Of a stretch of 64,000 nucleotides of DNA, positions 42,389 through 50,946 are shown piece after piece. Under the pieces are notes generated by a model that made no database searches, was not told the origin of the DNA, and saw only the letters and a program-made list of their open reading frames with translations. Source of the stretch: JAEWWD01 sp964440115 (GTDB lineage: Bacteria > Bacillota > Clostridia > Christensenellales > CAG-138). The stretch is taken from NCBI GenBank assembly GCA_964440115.1, contig CAYTPV010000010.1:62001-126000 (forward strand). The letters are read 5' to 3'. Each line of letters starts with the position of its first letter. Within the stretch, counting starts at the first letter, position 1. Made by a program: the position numbers and the translations under genes.

Positions 42389-42445
42389 TTGCATCCCTCC
42401 TATTAAGGTTACTTTATTTGATCAGACTACGGAGATGTGGTTTTA

Positions 42446-43047
42446 TCAATGGATAATCGCATTACCGGGTGTATAATAAAACTGTCGCAATACTCCATTT
42501 ATAAATTCATCTGCTAACCTATATGCGATATTCATAAATCTATCGTATTCTTCAAGATCTCTTGTATAATCATTATTCATGATGCTTATGACTTGGTTTT
42601 CAACTGAATTTATAAACTCATAAAACAATTTCTGTATGACAGCTCTATTGAAGTTAATATTTATAACCGCATAGCTTTGCGAATAATTGTTCGCAAGAAA
42701 AAAAGATCATTTCTATGTTGAACAACTGCTTCTTCATCCATATTTGCATATGCTTCGATCAGTTCTTCAAGGTGATATATGAAATCTAAAAGATTTGCTT
42801 GTACCTGATTGCTAATATCTTCTCCGTAGTATTGTAAAAGTAGATTTCTCAGCTCGCTCGCCGTTCTTTCTATACGAACGTTTACCGCGTCTTTGCTTTC
42901 CTGAACGCCAACATTGAATAATGTGCGCGTAATATATACCCTGATCAAACGGATAATATCTACCCATATCCGACGAATGGAATTTGAAAACTGCACCTGG
43001 GGCGGTAAAAACCGCTCATCAATGGTCGTATCTTCAACTTTGATCAT
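42446..43047 (-). pseudogene. uncharacterised helical family member B, frameshifted
   Basis: The frame from 43047 (RRIWVDIIRLIRVYITRTLFNV and LLLQYYGEDISNQ) is a distant sister of member A, and it stops at 42661. A second frame then gives FYEFINSVENQVISIMNNDYTRDLEEYDRFMNIAYRLADEFINGVLRQF to 42446, matching the C-terminus of member A. A one- or two-base shift near 42660 would join them. Both sisters break just before the same C-terminal module. Confidence 0.7.
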
Positions 43048-43221
43048 CCTCTCATTGGAAACCTAAAACATAGTATGCGGGAATCCAGATAATTATCGCG
43101 CATAATGGCACTTTCGAAGCAAAGCCTTAAGCTGCCTTTCAGTCATTCCGTTCTTGGCATAATAGATACCCCGCCACTGGAAGTGTCGGGGTATGATGAA
43201 TATAGTTTTGTGTTACCTCAA

Positions 43222-43851
43222 TTAATAATCTCCATCTGCAGATATTATAGCATCCAAAGGTGGATTTCCTCCCGCAAGACCAACAGCATAGATTGTAGAT
43301 ATTGAGCCAGGCAATACTTTTACATTGGGCACAGTAAGGACAACGGCATCGCTACCGGTTGGCCTTACCTGTAACGTATAGTTTCCCGGAGCCACACTAA
43401 TATAATCGGTATATTGTTTGAAGCGCACATTAGAAAATAGCTTAGTTCCATCTGGTAAAGTAATATCAACAGCTGGGGCATCTGGAGATAAATGCGCAAA
43501 TCTCACATATGAACTGCGCTTATCTACCATTGGCATATACACTTCCATTATCGGCAACAGTTGAAGATTAGCCAACTTTCCAATCGCCGCAACTGTCAGA
43601 CTGCTTTGAGATGGTATGTTCATTTTTGTGTTTAAAACTGGTGTGGTTTTTTGACCTGCCGGAAAAATTTGAATTGTGTACTCCCCTGGTTTTACAGCCA
43701 CATAGTCCGTCAGCTGCTTAAACGATAGATTCTTCGCTATTATGTCCCCATTTGCATATACATCAACCGGCGGTGCATCGGGTGATGCGTGTAATAATCT
43801 CACATAAGAATCTGATGCTGACATTTCCTTGTAACATGGCCAAGCATTCAT
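43222..43851 (-). CDS. DUF4397 two-repeat protein
   Basis: A 209-residue protein with GAGGTG before its ATG. Two repeats of about 95 residues each open with SYVRxxHxSPDAPxVDxxxxxG (at residues 15 and 114) and contain FKQ(L/Y)TDY(V/I)xVxPGxYTxQxxPxG, the DUF4397 beta-sandwich. No signal peptide is visible, so it may be a spore or cytoplasmic structural protein; location near the GH18 pair supports a spore role. A weak hairpin (ATACCCCG / CGGGGTAT, 43166-43194) follows. Confidence 0.88.
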   Translation of the reverse strand: MNAWPCYKEMSASDSYVRLLHASPDAPPVDVYANGDIIAKNLSFKQLTDYVAVKPGEYTIQIFPAGQKTTPVLNTKMNIPSQSSLTVAAIGKLANLQLLPIMEVYMPMVDKRSSYVRFAHLSPDAPAVDITLPDGTKLFSNVRFKQYTDYISVAPGNYTLQVRPTGSDAVVLTVPNVKVLPGSISTIYAVGLAGGNPPLDAIISADGDY

Positions 43852-44237
43852 TATATGTCACCTCGCAATTAGATAAAAATCATTTCATTGTATGTGGAGC
43901 AGCTTATAAAAATTCTTCAATTGACTCTGATATTGATTAACCGTGCTTGCAGAGCATACCCGTTCAATGGAGATTGCTTTTGATGATACCAAGGGGCAAT
44001 CGCCCAGTTATAGTGAGTAGCATATCGCATCGGCTACTTGGTTGTAATTAATCTTTGAGCACCCAGTTTCAGAAGATGGGTATGTGTTTTATATACGGGT
44101 ATAAAATTGATGGTGATTCAGATGCGTGCTGCAGCCATGATAGACGAAGCGTTTACTCACCAACGAAAAAAAGAATAAAGAAGGTGAAAAAGTGCATGAT
44201 AGTTTAGTATCCAGATTTTGTACTAAAGGTAGATTGT
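43852..44237. other. 386-bp spacer between divergent genes, nothing firm
   Basis: AT-rich, divergent upstream region of the DUF4397 and azoreductase-like genes. I see no gene, only a short relic reading MRAAAMIDEAFTHQRKKE near 44121, without a ribosome site. Confidence 0.5.
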
Positions 44238-44882
44238 ATGAAAAAACTACTCTATATTGTTGGCAACTCAAAAGCTGAGGAACAGTCTTCTAGTAGGACG
44301 GTTAGCAGAAAATTAGTCAATGCAATCCTCGAAAAAGTACCAGATGTAGAACTGGAGGAATTGAATCTATATGAGGAACATATTCCGCAGTTAAAAGGCT
44401 GCTACTTCGAAAGCAGAAGCGCAATTGTTAGCTCGGCGGCCAGAAGCAAGCTAAGTGCAGAGGAACAAAAAGAGGTTTCCAAAATTGAACATCTCTGTAA
44501 CCAGTTTAAGGAAGCTGATATTTACGTTCTAGCAGCTCCAATGTGGAGCTTATCATTTCCAGCTCCTGTAAAGGAATACTTGGATTGTATTATTCAGGCT
44601 GGAAAAACAATTGCTTTTGAACACAACAAGCCACATGGCCTTATGAATGATAAACGAAGAATATTTGTTTATGTTCAATCTTCTGGTGCCAATATTCCAT
44701 GGTTACTAAAGTCGACTCTTTCCAAAGGATTAAACTATGTTCACAAAATTATAAAATTTATTGGTATCAATACCTTTGATGATCTGTTGGTAGATGGCAC
44801 GGGAGCAACAGAAGAGGAACGTCAAAACGCAATAAAGACAGCTACAGATAAAATACCTCGGCTAGTTGAAAAATTGTTTTAG
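44238..44882 (+). CDS. FMN-dependent NADH-azoreductase / quinone reductase (Flavodoxin_2)
   Basis: A 214-residue flavodoxin-fold reductase with AAAGGT before the ATG. FMN phosphate loop GNSKAEEQSSSRTVSRKL, then the characteristic APMWSLSFPAPVKEYLDCIIQAGKTIAF and QSSGA loops of AzoR-type enzymes. It reduces quinones, azo dyes or similar two-electron acceptors with NAD(P)H in the cytoplasm. Confidence 0.92.
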   Translation: MKKLLYIVGNSKAEEQSSSRTVSRKLVNAILEKVPDVELEELNLYEEHIPQLKGCYFESRSAIVSSAARSKLSAEEQKEVSKIEHLCNQFKEADIYVLAAPMWSLSFPAPVKEYLDCIIQAGKTIAFEHNKPHGLMNDKRRIFVYVQSSGANIPWLLKSTLSKGLNYVHKIIKFIGINTFDDLLVDGTGATEEERQNAIKTATDKIPRLVEKLF

Positions 44883-45023
44883 TTTTGCAAACTGACGTCG
44901 TTTTTCAGCGGCGTCAGCCTTGCTCCAAGGGTCAAACGCCTTAAATCCGCCTTATGGGGCAAAGCAGTGTATTCCCAGCTTTTCGTGCAGTCAAGGTTCA
45001 CCCGTGACATTAATTCCACGCTC

Positions 45024-45527
45024 TCAGCAATTTGATAAACCGCCCTTCTCGTTCAGCCATTCGAGAACAGGAGCAAGCGCTTCCTCTTTTACCCCGTCAT
45101 ATCCATTTTCAATAATAGCTATCGATTCTTGTAGTCTTTCATCTTTGTCCTTACGACTTTTAAGCATCTTCACAAACATGGATAACATGATTTTATCTAT
45201 GCCCTTTAACTTTTTTAAAGGTAGACATCCGCCGCGCAAATAAAAAAACGGTATGTTATCTATTTTATTTCTTGCGATAATTGTTTCGACATCGGGTTCC
45301 GCTGTTCGTCCAGAACCAGATCCGCCCACAGCTGTAACGTTATATTTCCGCACTTTATTTAACCCCTGTATCTTCCCAATCTTCATCCAACCGAGAAATA
45401 TGATTTCTTCTTTCTTACTAACCTTAGAGATATCGTTTGCTCTAAAAGCCTTTAATCCCGTTTTTGAGGCCAGCATCTCAGCATATTTCTTGGTAAACCC
45501 CGTTTTTGATTCAAACACAATTATCAT
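45024..45527 (-). CDS. flavodoxin-domain protein
   Basis: A 167-residue protein with AGGAGGT before its ATG. MIIVFESKTGFTKKYAEMLA is a flavodoxin FMN loop. IFLGWMKIGKIQGLNKV, with FFYLRGGCLPLKKLKGIDKIMLSMF later, resembles Flavodoxin_5 proteins of Clostridia. It is a probable small electron carrier or protoporphyrinogen-oxidase-like protein. It converges with the azoreductase-like gene. Confidence 0.85.
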   Translation of the reverse strand: MIIVFESKTGFTKKYAEMLASKTGLKAFRANDISKVSKKEEIIFLGWMKIGKIQGLNKVRKYNVTAVGGSGSGRTAEPDVETIIARNKIDNIPFFYLRGGCLPLKKLKGIDKIMLSMFVKMLKSRKDKDERLQESIAIIENGYDGVKEEALAPVLEWLNEKGGLSNC

Positions 45528-45913
45528 TCACTTTACCTCCTGTAAATTGAATTAGCTTGTCAAGTAGTGATCCTGCTGAATATTATATTACATTTCGCCA
45601 GATATTGGTGTGTTTGTTTTCGTAAGTGAGAATCAGGACACCACCAAAACACACCCAAAAACCGACTTTGATTTGCTACGGAGATATTTGCTAAATGCAA
45701 TATAGTCTAATTGCATTAATCTGCAATTTCGTTGGTTTCTAAGTCAGCCACATAAAACTGAACGGTATTTGGGGCGGAAAATCCTCAAACTACATATCCC
45801 ATATAACGGCCCGCTGAGTTTTGTTCGGCGGGTCTTTTTTATTCTGACCACCCGTTTTTGCACTTTTCGTGGCCGTATAGTGCGGGATGTTTCCCTTGGA
45901 AAGGTGTACGGGC
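45528..45913. other. spacer with a terminator, no supported gene
   Basis: Divergent upstream region of the flavodoxin gene and the HTH/zinc-ribbon relic. The only structure is the hairpin at 45809-45840. Confidence 0.5.
45809..45840 (+). terminator. intrinsic terminator
   Basis: GCCCGC and GCGGGT pair around a loop of about 13 bases and are followed by CTTTTTT. Confidence 0.75.
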
Positions 45914-46297
45914 ATGAAGCGAGAGGATATTGACAGAATTGACAGCCTTCGAAAAGAGGGAATGGGATATAAGCGGATCGCGGCTATAATGGAGTTTTCT
46001 CTTGATACGGTTAAATCATATTGCAAGCGACATCCCTTAACGATAATCAGCTCAGAAGTGCGCTGTAAGCAGTGCAACGCTTTGGTCGAGCAGATGGCAC
46101 ATAGGAAAAAGAAACAGTACTGTTCGGATAAGTGTCGGATGGCGTGGTGGAACGCACACCCCGAGATGATCAAAAGGAAAACGGCACATACGCTGGCCTG
46201 CCGATATTGCAGCAAGCCGTTTATCTGCTACGGCAGCAAGACAAGAAAGTTTTGCAGCCGTGCCTGTTACGCCGATTTTCGAAGGAAGGAGGCGTGA
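45914..46297 (+). CDS. HTH plus double zinc-ribbon protein of recombinase modules
   Basis: A 127-residue protein with AAGGTG seven bases before the ATG at 45914. An N-terminal HTH (REDIDRIDSLRKEGMGYKRIAAIMEFSLDTVKSYCKRH) is followed by two zinc ribbons: CKQC with YCSDKC, and CRYCSKPF with FCSRAC. In Clostridia this protein commonly precedes a SHOCT-like small protein and large serine recombinases of integrative elements. Here the recombinases are missing, so it is probably a relic that is still intact. Confidence 0.8.
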   Translation: MKREDIDRIDSLRKEGMGYKRIAAIMEFSLDTVKSYCKRHPLTIISSEVRCKQCNALVEQMAHRKKKQYCSDKCRMAWWNAHPEMIKRKTAHTLACRYCSKPFICYGSKTRKFCSRACYADFRRKEA

Positions 46298-46300
46298 CGC

Positions 46301-46360
46301 ATGGAAATGTCTTTTGATGAGCGGTTAACCGCCTATCGTCTGGCTATGAGCCTCGTGTGA
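46301..46360 (+). pseudogene. truncated SHOCT-like accessory protein
   Basis: ATG at 46301 with the reading MEMSFDERLTAYRLAMSLV and stop. The usual continuation of this small family (a helix, then a DUF/SHOCT turn ending before the recombinases) is missing. AAGGAGG lies upstream, at the end of the HTH gene. It marks where the rest of an element was deleted. Confidence 0.65.
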
Positions 46361-46583
46361 GCTTCCAGTTGCAAGCTTAAAAACAAAGAATAAACTAGCT
46401 AATCAATTGCGGTTACCATCCGAAATGTCCATATGCAATTTGGTAATCGTCTGCCATATTAACCAATGCTCGTGTATTCTCGACCTTTGTATTGTAACGA
46501 TTGCGGCGTTCTTCTTAATTCTAACATATTCAGATTCTTCTATTAACTTTAATAAGATATCGCCCAGTCTGTCTTCTATTAGC
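46361..46583. other. AT-rich coding debris at a deletion scar
   Basis: A minus-strand frame reads TELIEDRLGDILLKLIEESEYVRIKKNAAIVTIQRSRIHEHW and so on to a stop at 46403, but it has no start of its own and runs into the corrinoid-protein gene. It looks like the C-terminus of a lost AT-rich gene, function unknown. Confidence 0.45.
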
Positions 46584-47252
46584 TCAGTCCCAGAACTCTG
46601 TAGTACGCATAGCAGATTCATAGTGTGCAATCCGGAACGCTGCATCCGCTGCCTCAGCAGCGTTGGGCGCATAGCAATCCGCGCCTATCGTTTCGCAGAA
46701 GGATTGCGTAACGGGCGCGCCGCCAACCATCACAACGACCCGTCCCTTGAGCCCTGCCTGGTCTCTCAGGCGCACGACTTCCTGCATGTTGGGCATGGCG
46801 CAACTGATGAGGCAAGAACAGCAGATAATCTGCGCGCCAGAGGAAATGGCGGTTTCAATGAAACGGGCGGGCGCAACATCCACCCCCAGGTCCAAAACCT
46901 GAAAGCCGTGGCTTTCCAGCATCATTTTCACCATGTTCTTGCCTATGTTGTGTAAATCCCCCTTGACCGTGCCGATAATGACCGTACCAAGGTTCTCAAA
47001 GCCCGTGCGCGTCATGTATGGCTTGACAAGGGAAAGGCCGACGTTCATGGCGCGGGCGCTTTCCAGCACTTCGGGCACAAACATCTCATTGTTGGTAAAC
47101 AGCGTGCTGACATTGCTCATCGCGGGAAGCAGCGCATCCTTGATGATGCGCTCTGCGGTGTACCCTTCGGAAAGCGCGAGCGGTATCAAAGTCTTGATCT
47201 GCAGCGGTTTGCCTGTCTTTATGTAGAATTCGATTTCCTGCAGCGTGTTCAT
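46584..47252 (-). CDS. corrinoid (B12-binding) protein of a methyltransferase system
   Basis: A 222-residue corrinoid protein. I start at ATG 47252 (GAGAGG ten bases before); an ATG six codons earlier is possible and overlaps the regulator gene. The N-terminal helical cap (residues 1-85) precedes a Rossmann B12 domain with G-D-L-H-N-I-G (the lower-ligand His), VLDLGVDVAPARF and MVGGAPV. It carries the methyl group between a substrate and the pterin enzyme. It is coupled to the PocR-AraC gene and divergent from the pterin methyltransferase. Confidence 0.93.
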   Translation of the reverse strand: MNTLQEIEFYIKTGKPLQIKTLIPLALSEGYTAERIIKDALLPAMSNVSTLFTNNEMFVPEVLESARAMNVGLSLVKPYMTRTGFENLGTVIIGTVKGDLHNIGKNMVKMMLESHGFQVLDLGVDVAPARFIETAISSGAQIICCSCLISCAMPNMQEVVRLRDQAGLKGRVVVMVGGAPVTQSFCETIGADCYAPNAAEAADAAFRIAHYESAMRTTEFWD

Positions 47253-47256
47253 AGCG

Positions 47257-48453
47257 CTAAAACCTCTCATTTCCGCCTTGCGAGCTGCCATAGGTATCGC
47301 GATAATTCCGCGGGGACATGCCGACGAGCTTCTTGAACATTCTGGTAAAGTAGCTTTGGTCGTCAAATCCGCACCGGGAGGATATAAAAGATATGGAAAA
47401 ATCCGTTTCGATGAGCAGACGCTTGCTCCGGTCTATTCTGATCTGGTTGGCGTAATCGACAACGCTCACCCCTGTTTCCTTTTTAAATATTGAGCTTACA
47501 TACGAATTGCTCAGGTAAACCTGCCGCGCGATATCCTCCAATGTCAGCTTGCGGTCGAAATTCGCGAGTATGTATTCCTTAATCGTTGCCACGACGTCCG
47601 TATGCTTCAGGCTTTGAGGCTCAAATATCGAAAAAAGGAAGTAGCGTATGATTTCCGACAGCGCGCGGTTTACTTCCTCCATGGATTTCATCATGGCAAA
47701 CCTACGAAGCTGATCCGGCCCGCAATCCAGAATATCCGGCACATTCCTGCCGCACGCCGCTGTTGTGCGGGATAACGCGGGCAGAAGCTGCTCTATCCTG
47801 TCCTTTACGTCCTGCAGGTCTTCATAGTTCGTGAAATAGACGTATCCGAGCATTTCATTGAGTATGGCCTGAACTGCCGAACGGTCGGTACAGCGTATGC
47901 TCTGCAGCAGCCGCTTTTCAAACTCGTCGATGCACGCGATGCCGGGATCACACACATCCTCCGGGAAATCGGAAGTATGTACGAGTTCTAACGGCAGCAG
48001 GGCTTCCGGCGATTGCGAAAAAGATAAGCCGTTGAGGTAATGCTGCAGCATGGAACCCAGGGCAAGCAGGCGTGAAGATGAAAACGCGGGCAACCTTGCG
48101 ATCGCGGCGGCAAACGCGCCGTCTGCATCGTCCGCGCGCGGGGCGGGGCCGTCGGTCAGTATCACGGGGCCTATGGTAACGCCATAGCAGTTCGAGTCGT
48201 CTTCCCTCAAAACTCCTGCTGCAAAAGCGATATTGCGGGGGCAAATATACACGCATGCCGATCCTTGTCTGCGCGACAAAGATAAGCCAATTTTATTGGC
48301 TGCGCAATCCTGTATGAAACAGCATTTACACACTTCGAAAACTTCGCCGGGCACATCACAAAAGCAGCCCATATTCTGTATATGTGCCTGTAAGAGCAGC
48401 GCTTCCTGTATGGTTTTGCGGCATATGGCCGCCCACTCGGACTGTTGATGCAT
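47257..48453 (-). CDS. PocR-domain AraC-family regulator
   Basis: A 398-residue regulator with AGAGG before its ATG. The N-terminus (residues 10-170), with GCFCDVPGEVFEVCKCCFIQDC, is a PocR-type ligand-binding domain containing a cysteine cluster. The C-terminal 100 residues are a double HTH of the AraC type (LTLEDIARQVYLSNSYVSSIFKKETGVS and ISFISSRCGFDDQSYFTRMFKKLVGMSPRNYR). Such proteins are typical switches for corrinoid methyltransferase operons. It lies between the corrinoid gene and the divergent methyltransferase, so it probably controls both. Confidence 0.93.
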   Translation of the reverse strand: MHQQSEWAAICRKTIQEALLLQAHIQNMGCFCDVPGEVFEVCKCCFIQDCAANKIGLSLSRRQGSACVYICPRNIAFAAGVLREDDSNCYGVTIGPVILTDGPAPRADDADGAFAAAIARLPAFSSSRLLALGSMLQHYLNGLSFSQSPEALLPLELVHTSDFPEDVCDPGIACIDEFEKRLLQSIRCTDRSAVQAILNEMLGYVYFTNYEDLQDVKDRIEQLLPALSRTTAACGRNVPDILDCGPDQLRRFAMMKSMEEVNRALSEIIRYFLFSIFEPQSLKHTDVVATIKEYILANFDRKLTLEDIARQVYLSNSYVSSIFKKETGVSVVDYANQIRIDRSKRLLIETDFSISFISSRCGFDDQSYFTRMFKKLVGMSPRNYRDTYGSSQGGNERF

Positions 48454-48651
48454 GGAAGGCCTCTTAGCTGACTGTGTATCTTAAAAATACAGCAGATGCG
48501 CGCGTATTGTCAATAAACGCGGCATTGTTATTGAAAGATATTTCAAAAACAGTTTGGAATTTTCATATTATTCATTCCTGTACTGTGTTATGTTGTATAT
48601 ACTTCAAAGCGTTATTGTTCAAATCATATATAAGCAAGGAATGAAAAATTG

Positions 48652-49500
48652 ATGGAAATCTTTAGCGGTCGCATCAACACCAGCCTGGAGGGCATTTCCG
48701 ATATGCTGCTCGCGCGCGATGAAACCGCGCTGCTGTGTACAGCACGCGAACAGATCGAGCTGGGCGCGCACGCCATCGTGCTCAATTGTGCAACGCACCT
48801 TACCACCGAAATGGACGACATGGAATGGATGATCCGCACGCTGCAGGAGTCGTTTTCTGTTCCGCTGATCCCGGATTCACCCAACCCCGATCTGCACCGC
48901 GAAGCGCTCAAACATATCCGCTGCGAGCGCCCCATCGTGAATTCCACCACGCTCGAAGCCGAAAGAATTCGCAGGCTCCTGCCCTGCGTGAAGGAACACA
49001 ACGCCCGGCTCATCGTGCTGCTTCACGACGAATCCGGCATGCCGACCTGCGTTGAGGATCGCTTGCGCATGCTGCCCAAAGTGGAAAAGCTGATGCGGGA
49101 CTATTCTCTTTCCTATTCGGATATTTATCTGGACCCGCTGATGTTTCCCTTATCGGTGGATGAAGAAAACGCAATGACATTCGTGCGTTGTGTGCAGCAG
49201 ATCAGGCGGCAGGAACCAAGATTCCAGTTTATCTGCGGGCTGGACAATATCTCTTACGGCATGCCCGCGTCTAAAATCATCGATGTCGCCATGCTGTACA
49301 TGCTGGCGGGCAACGATATGGAAGCCGTTATTACGTCGCTTTCCCCCCAGAACGCCCCCTTTGTAACGGCTTTGCAGGCTATGACCGGAGAGGAAGGCGG
49401 CACGCTTTCCTACATTCGGGAATATCGCCGCAAACGATTAGATGTGCTTCGGGAGGACGCAGTATACAAAAATGCTTGGCTTCAAAATTTGGACCTGTAA
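48652..49500 (+). CDS. pterin-binding-domain methyltransferase (MtxA/MtgA-like)
   Basis: A 282-residue TIM-barrel protein of the dihydropteroate-synthase-like group (MtrH, AcsE, MtgA). Features are EIFSGRINTSLEGISDMLLARDETAL, IVLNCATHLTTEMDDMEWMIRTLQESFSVPLIPDSPNP and FICGLDNISYGMPASK. It moves the methyl group from the corrinoid protein to tetrahydrofolate. A substrate-to-corrinoid methyltransferase (MttB-like) is not present nearby, so the substrate is unknown. Confidence 0.9.
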   Translation: MEIFSGRINTSLEGISDMLLARDETALLCTAREQIELGAHAIVLNCATHLTTEMDDMEWMIRTLQESFSVPLIPDSPNPDLHREALKHIRCERPIVNSTTLEAERIRRLLPCVKEHNARLIVLLHDESGMPTCVEDRLRMLPKVEKLMRDYSLSYSDIYLDPLMFPLSVDEENAMTFVRCVQQIRRQEPRFQFICGLDNISYGMPASKIIDVAMLYMLAGNDMEAVITSLSPQNAPFVTALQAMTGEEGGTLSYIREYRRKRLDVLREDAVYKNAWLQNLDL

Positions 49501-49528
49501 GGTCCGAAAATAAAAAGGGGAGAAAACT

Positions 49529-49764
49529 CTGAAAGACTTGTTTAAGCTTAAAAAAACCAAAGTTCATCCCGCAATGGTCGCCGCGTGGGCGTCACTTATG
49601 GCAGTCGCGGGCTGCTGCCTTCCTTCCCCGTGTTCGGATCGGGCGGTAATTTTAGTGTAAGCTACGTACTCGCACCGCTCGCGGGCATACGATATGTCAA
49701 GGCTTCTATACCGACGATACTCCCCTTGTCCCCGCACATGACATCCCAGTACAGAATGTTTTGA
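49529..49764 (+). pseudogene. broken ECF-transporter substrate-binding (S) component
   Basis: After GGGGAG a CTG-started frame gives KDLFKLKKTKVHPAMVAAWASLMAVAG, then shifts to LLPSFPVFGSGGNFSVSYVLAPLAGI. Together these match the opening of ECF S components. After APLAGI the homology ends and the frame stops at 49764, so the gene has a shift and has lost at least two thirds. It lies directly downstream of the pterin methyltransferase. Confidence 0.7.
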
Positions 49765-49787
49765 TGCTGATTTCAAGCATATGTTTG

Positions 49788-49822
49788 AAAAAAAACTGCC
49801 GCCCTCAGGCGGCAGTTTTTTT
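49788..49822. terminator. strong bidirectional terminator at a region boundary
   Basis: CTGCCGCC-CTCA-GGCGGCAG flanked by a run of A and a run of T. It separates the corrinoid module from the minus-strand operon to its right. Confidence 0.95.
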
Positions 49823-49845
49823 GTTTGCAAATATTATATTACTAA

Positions 49846-50829
49846 TTATTCGGGCTTGCAGCCATAAACAAGCTTCTGTCTGGTATATAAGAAGTTGCTA
49901 TTATGCATACAGATATTTACCAGATCAGCGTGTACGTGATCCATGAAGGACTGAGGACAGATCATACCGGGAGTCATTCTGCCGCCAACATATACCATTG
50001 AATATGTGATAAAGTACTCATCCAGGCAGCCCTGATTCATAAGAACAGCTGTGTATGTGGGTGACTCTGCACACAAATACTCAAGACCCATCTTGCGAAG
50101 AGCATACAACATAAGGGGTGTATCGGGATTTCCCTCTTCACCTGTTACAAGTACGGGATATACATCGAAATCACTGAAGATCTCAGGGAATTCTGCTGCA
50201 TCTACTTCTTCCTTAGTCTTGAATGCGCCCAAGAAGCAGATTTTTTTATCGCAGTGTTCCTGAATGTGCTCATAACCGGCGGGTGATGTTGTAACCATGA
50301 TCTTAAGACGATCAGCGGGGTCTACATCAAATGACTCATGATCCCAGGGGATATCTGTTCCATCCAGGCTAACCAAGATGTTTACGGGGTGTTCTTTCTT
50401 TCCAAGAACTTCGTTTCTCTGCTGGTTTAGCTTCTCATCCTTAACGTAGTTGATGATGCCGGGCTCGTTTTTCAGTGTGTTAGCACCCAGAAGGATACCA
50501 TCTGAATATGCACGAAGAAGGTTTAATACCCAGTAATCCATGGAAGCGCCTTCAGGATCTCTGAAGTTCTTGCCTGCTACGAAACAGCCAACCTTATTAT
50601 CTTCAAATGCCATCTTGCCATCTGCACTTAATGCGATTGTGCTGTAGATGTAAGGTCTGTCAACTGAGGGTTTGGGGAATACTACAGGTGCTGCATATTT
50701 CTCATCAACATCGGGAAGAGATTTGCAATCAGAACCTTCTGCCAGTTCCTTCTGAAGCTCTATGTTATTGTAGATGTTTGTAAGTTTAACGTGATCCTTA
50801 AGTACTACTATATAAGCTACTTTATTCAT
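49846..50829 (-). CDS. RibD-C/DHFR-fold reductase
   Basis: A 327-residue protein; the start at 50829 has AAGGA seven bases upstream. YIYSTIALSADGKMAFEDNKVGC, ILLGANTLKNEP, a strand NILVSLDG and the closing LVYGCKPE-type end indicate the RibD C-terminal / dihydrofolate-reductase-like domain with an N-terminal extension of about 70 residues. Relatives reduce ribityl-pyrimidines or dihydropterins using NAD(P)H; DmrA of methylotrophs is a dihydromethanopterin reductase of this fold. It is the last gene of the long minus-strand operon. Confidence 0.78.
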   Translation of the reverse strand: MNKVAYIVVLKDHVKLTNIYNNIELQKELAEGSDCKSLPDVDEKYAAPVVFPKPSVDRPYIYSTIALSADGKMAFEDNKVGCFVAGKNFRDPEGASMDYWVLNLLRAYSDGILLGANTLKNEPGIINYVKDEKLNQQRNEVLGKKEHPVNILVSLDGTDIPWDHESFDVDPADRLKIMVTTSPAGYEHIQEHCDKKICFLGAFKTKEEVDAAEFPEIFSDFDVYPVLVTGEEGNPDTPLMLYALRKMGLEYLCAESPTYTAVLMNQGCLDEYFITYSMVYVGGRMTPGMICPQSFMDHVHADLVNICMHNSNFLYTRQKLVYGCKPE

Positions 50830-50946
50830 AATCAATTCCTTCTTCCCCTTATTTATGCTCAAATAAAGCCTCGAAATATGTCATACACATATGAAGTGAT
50901 GCTAACATTTAATCCTGCAAATGTCAATAATTTGGATATTTTCGGT

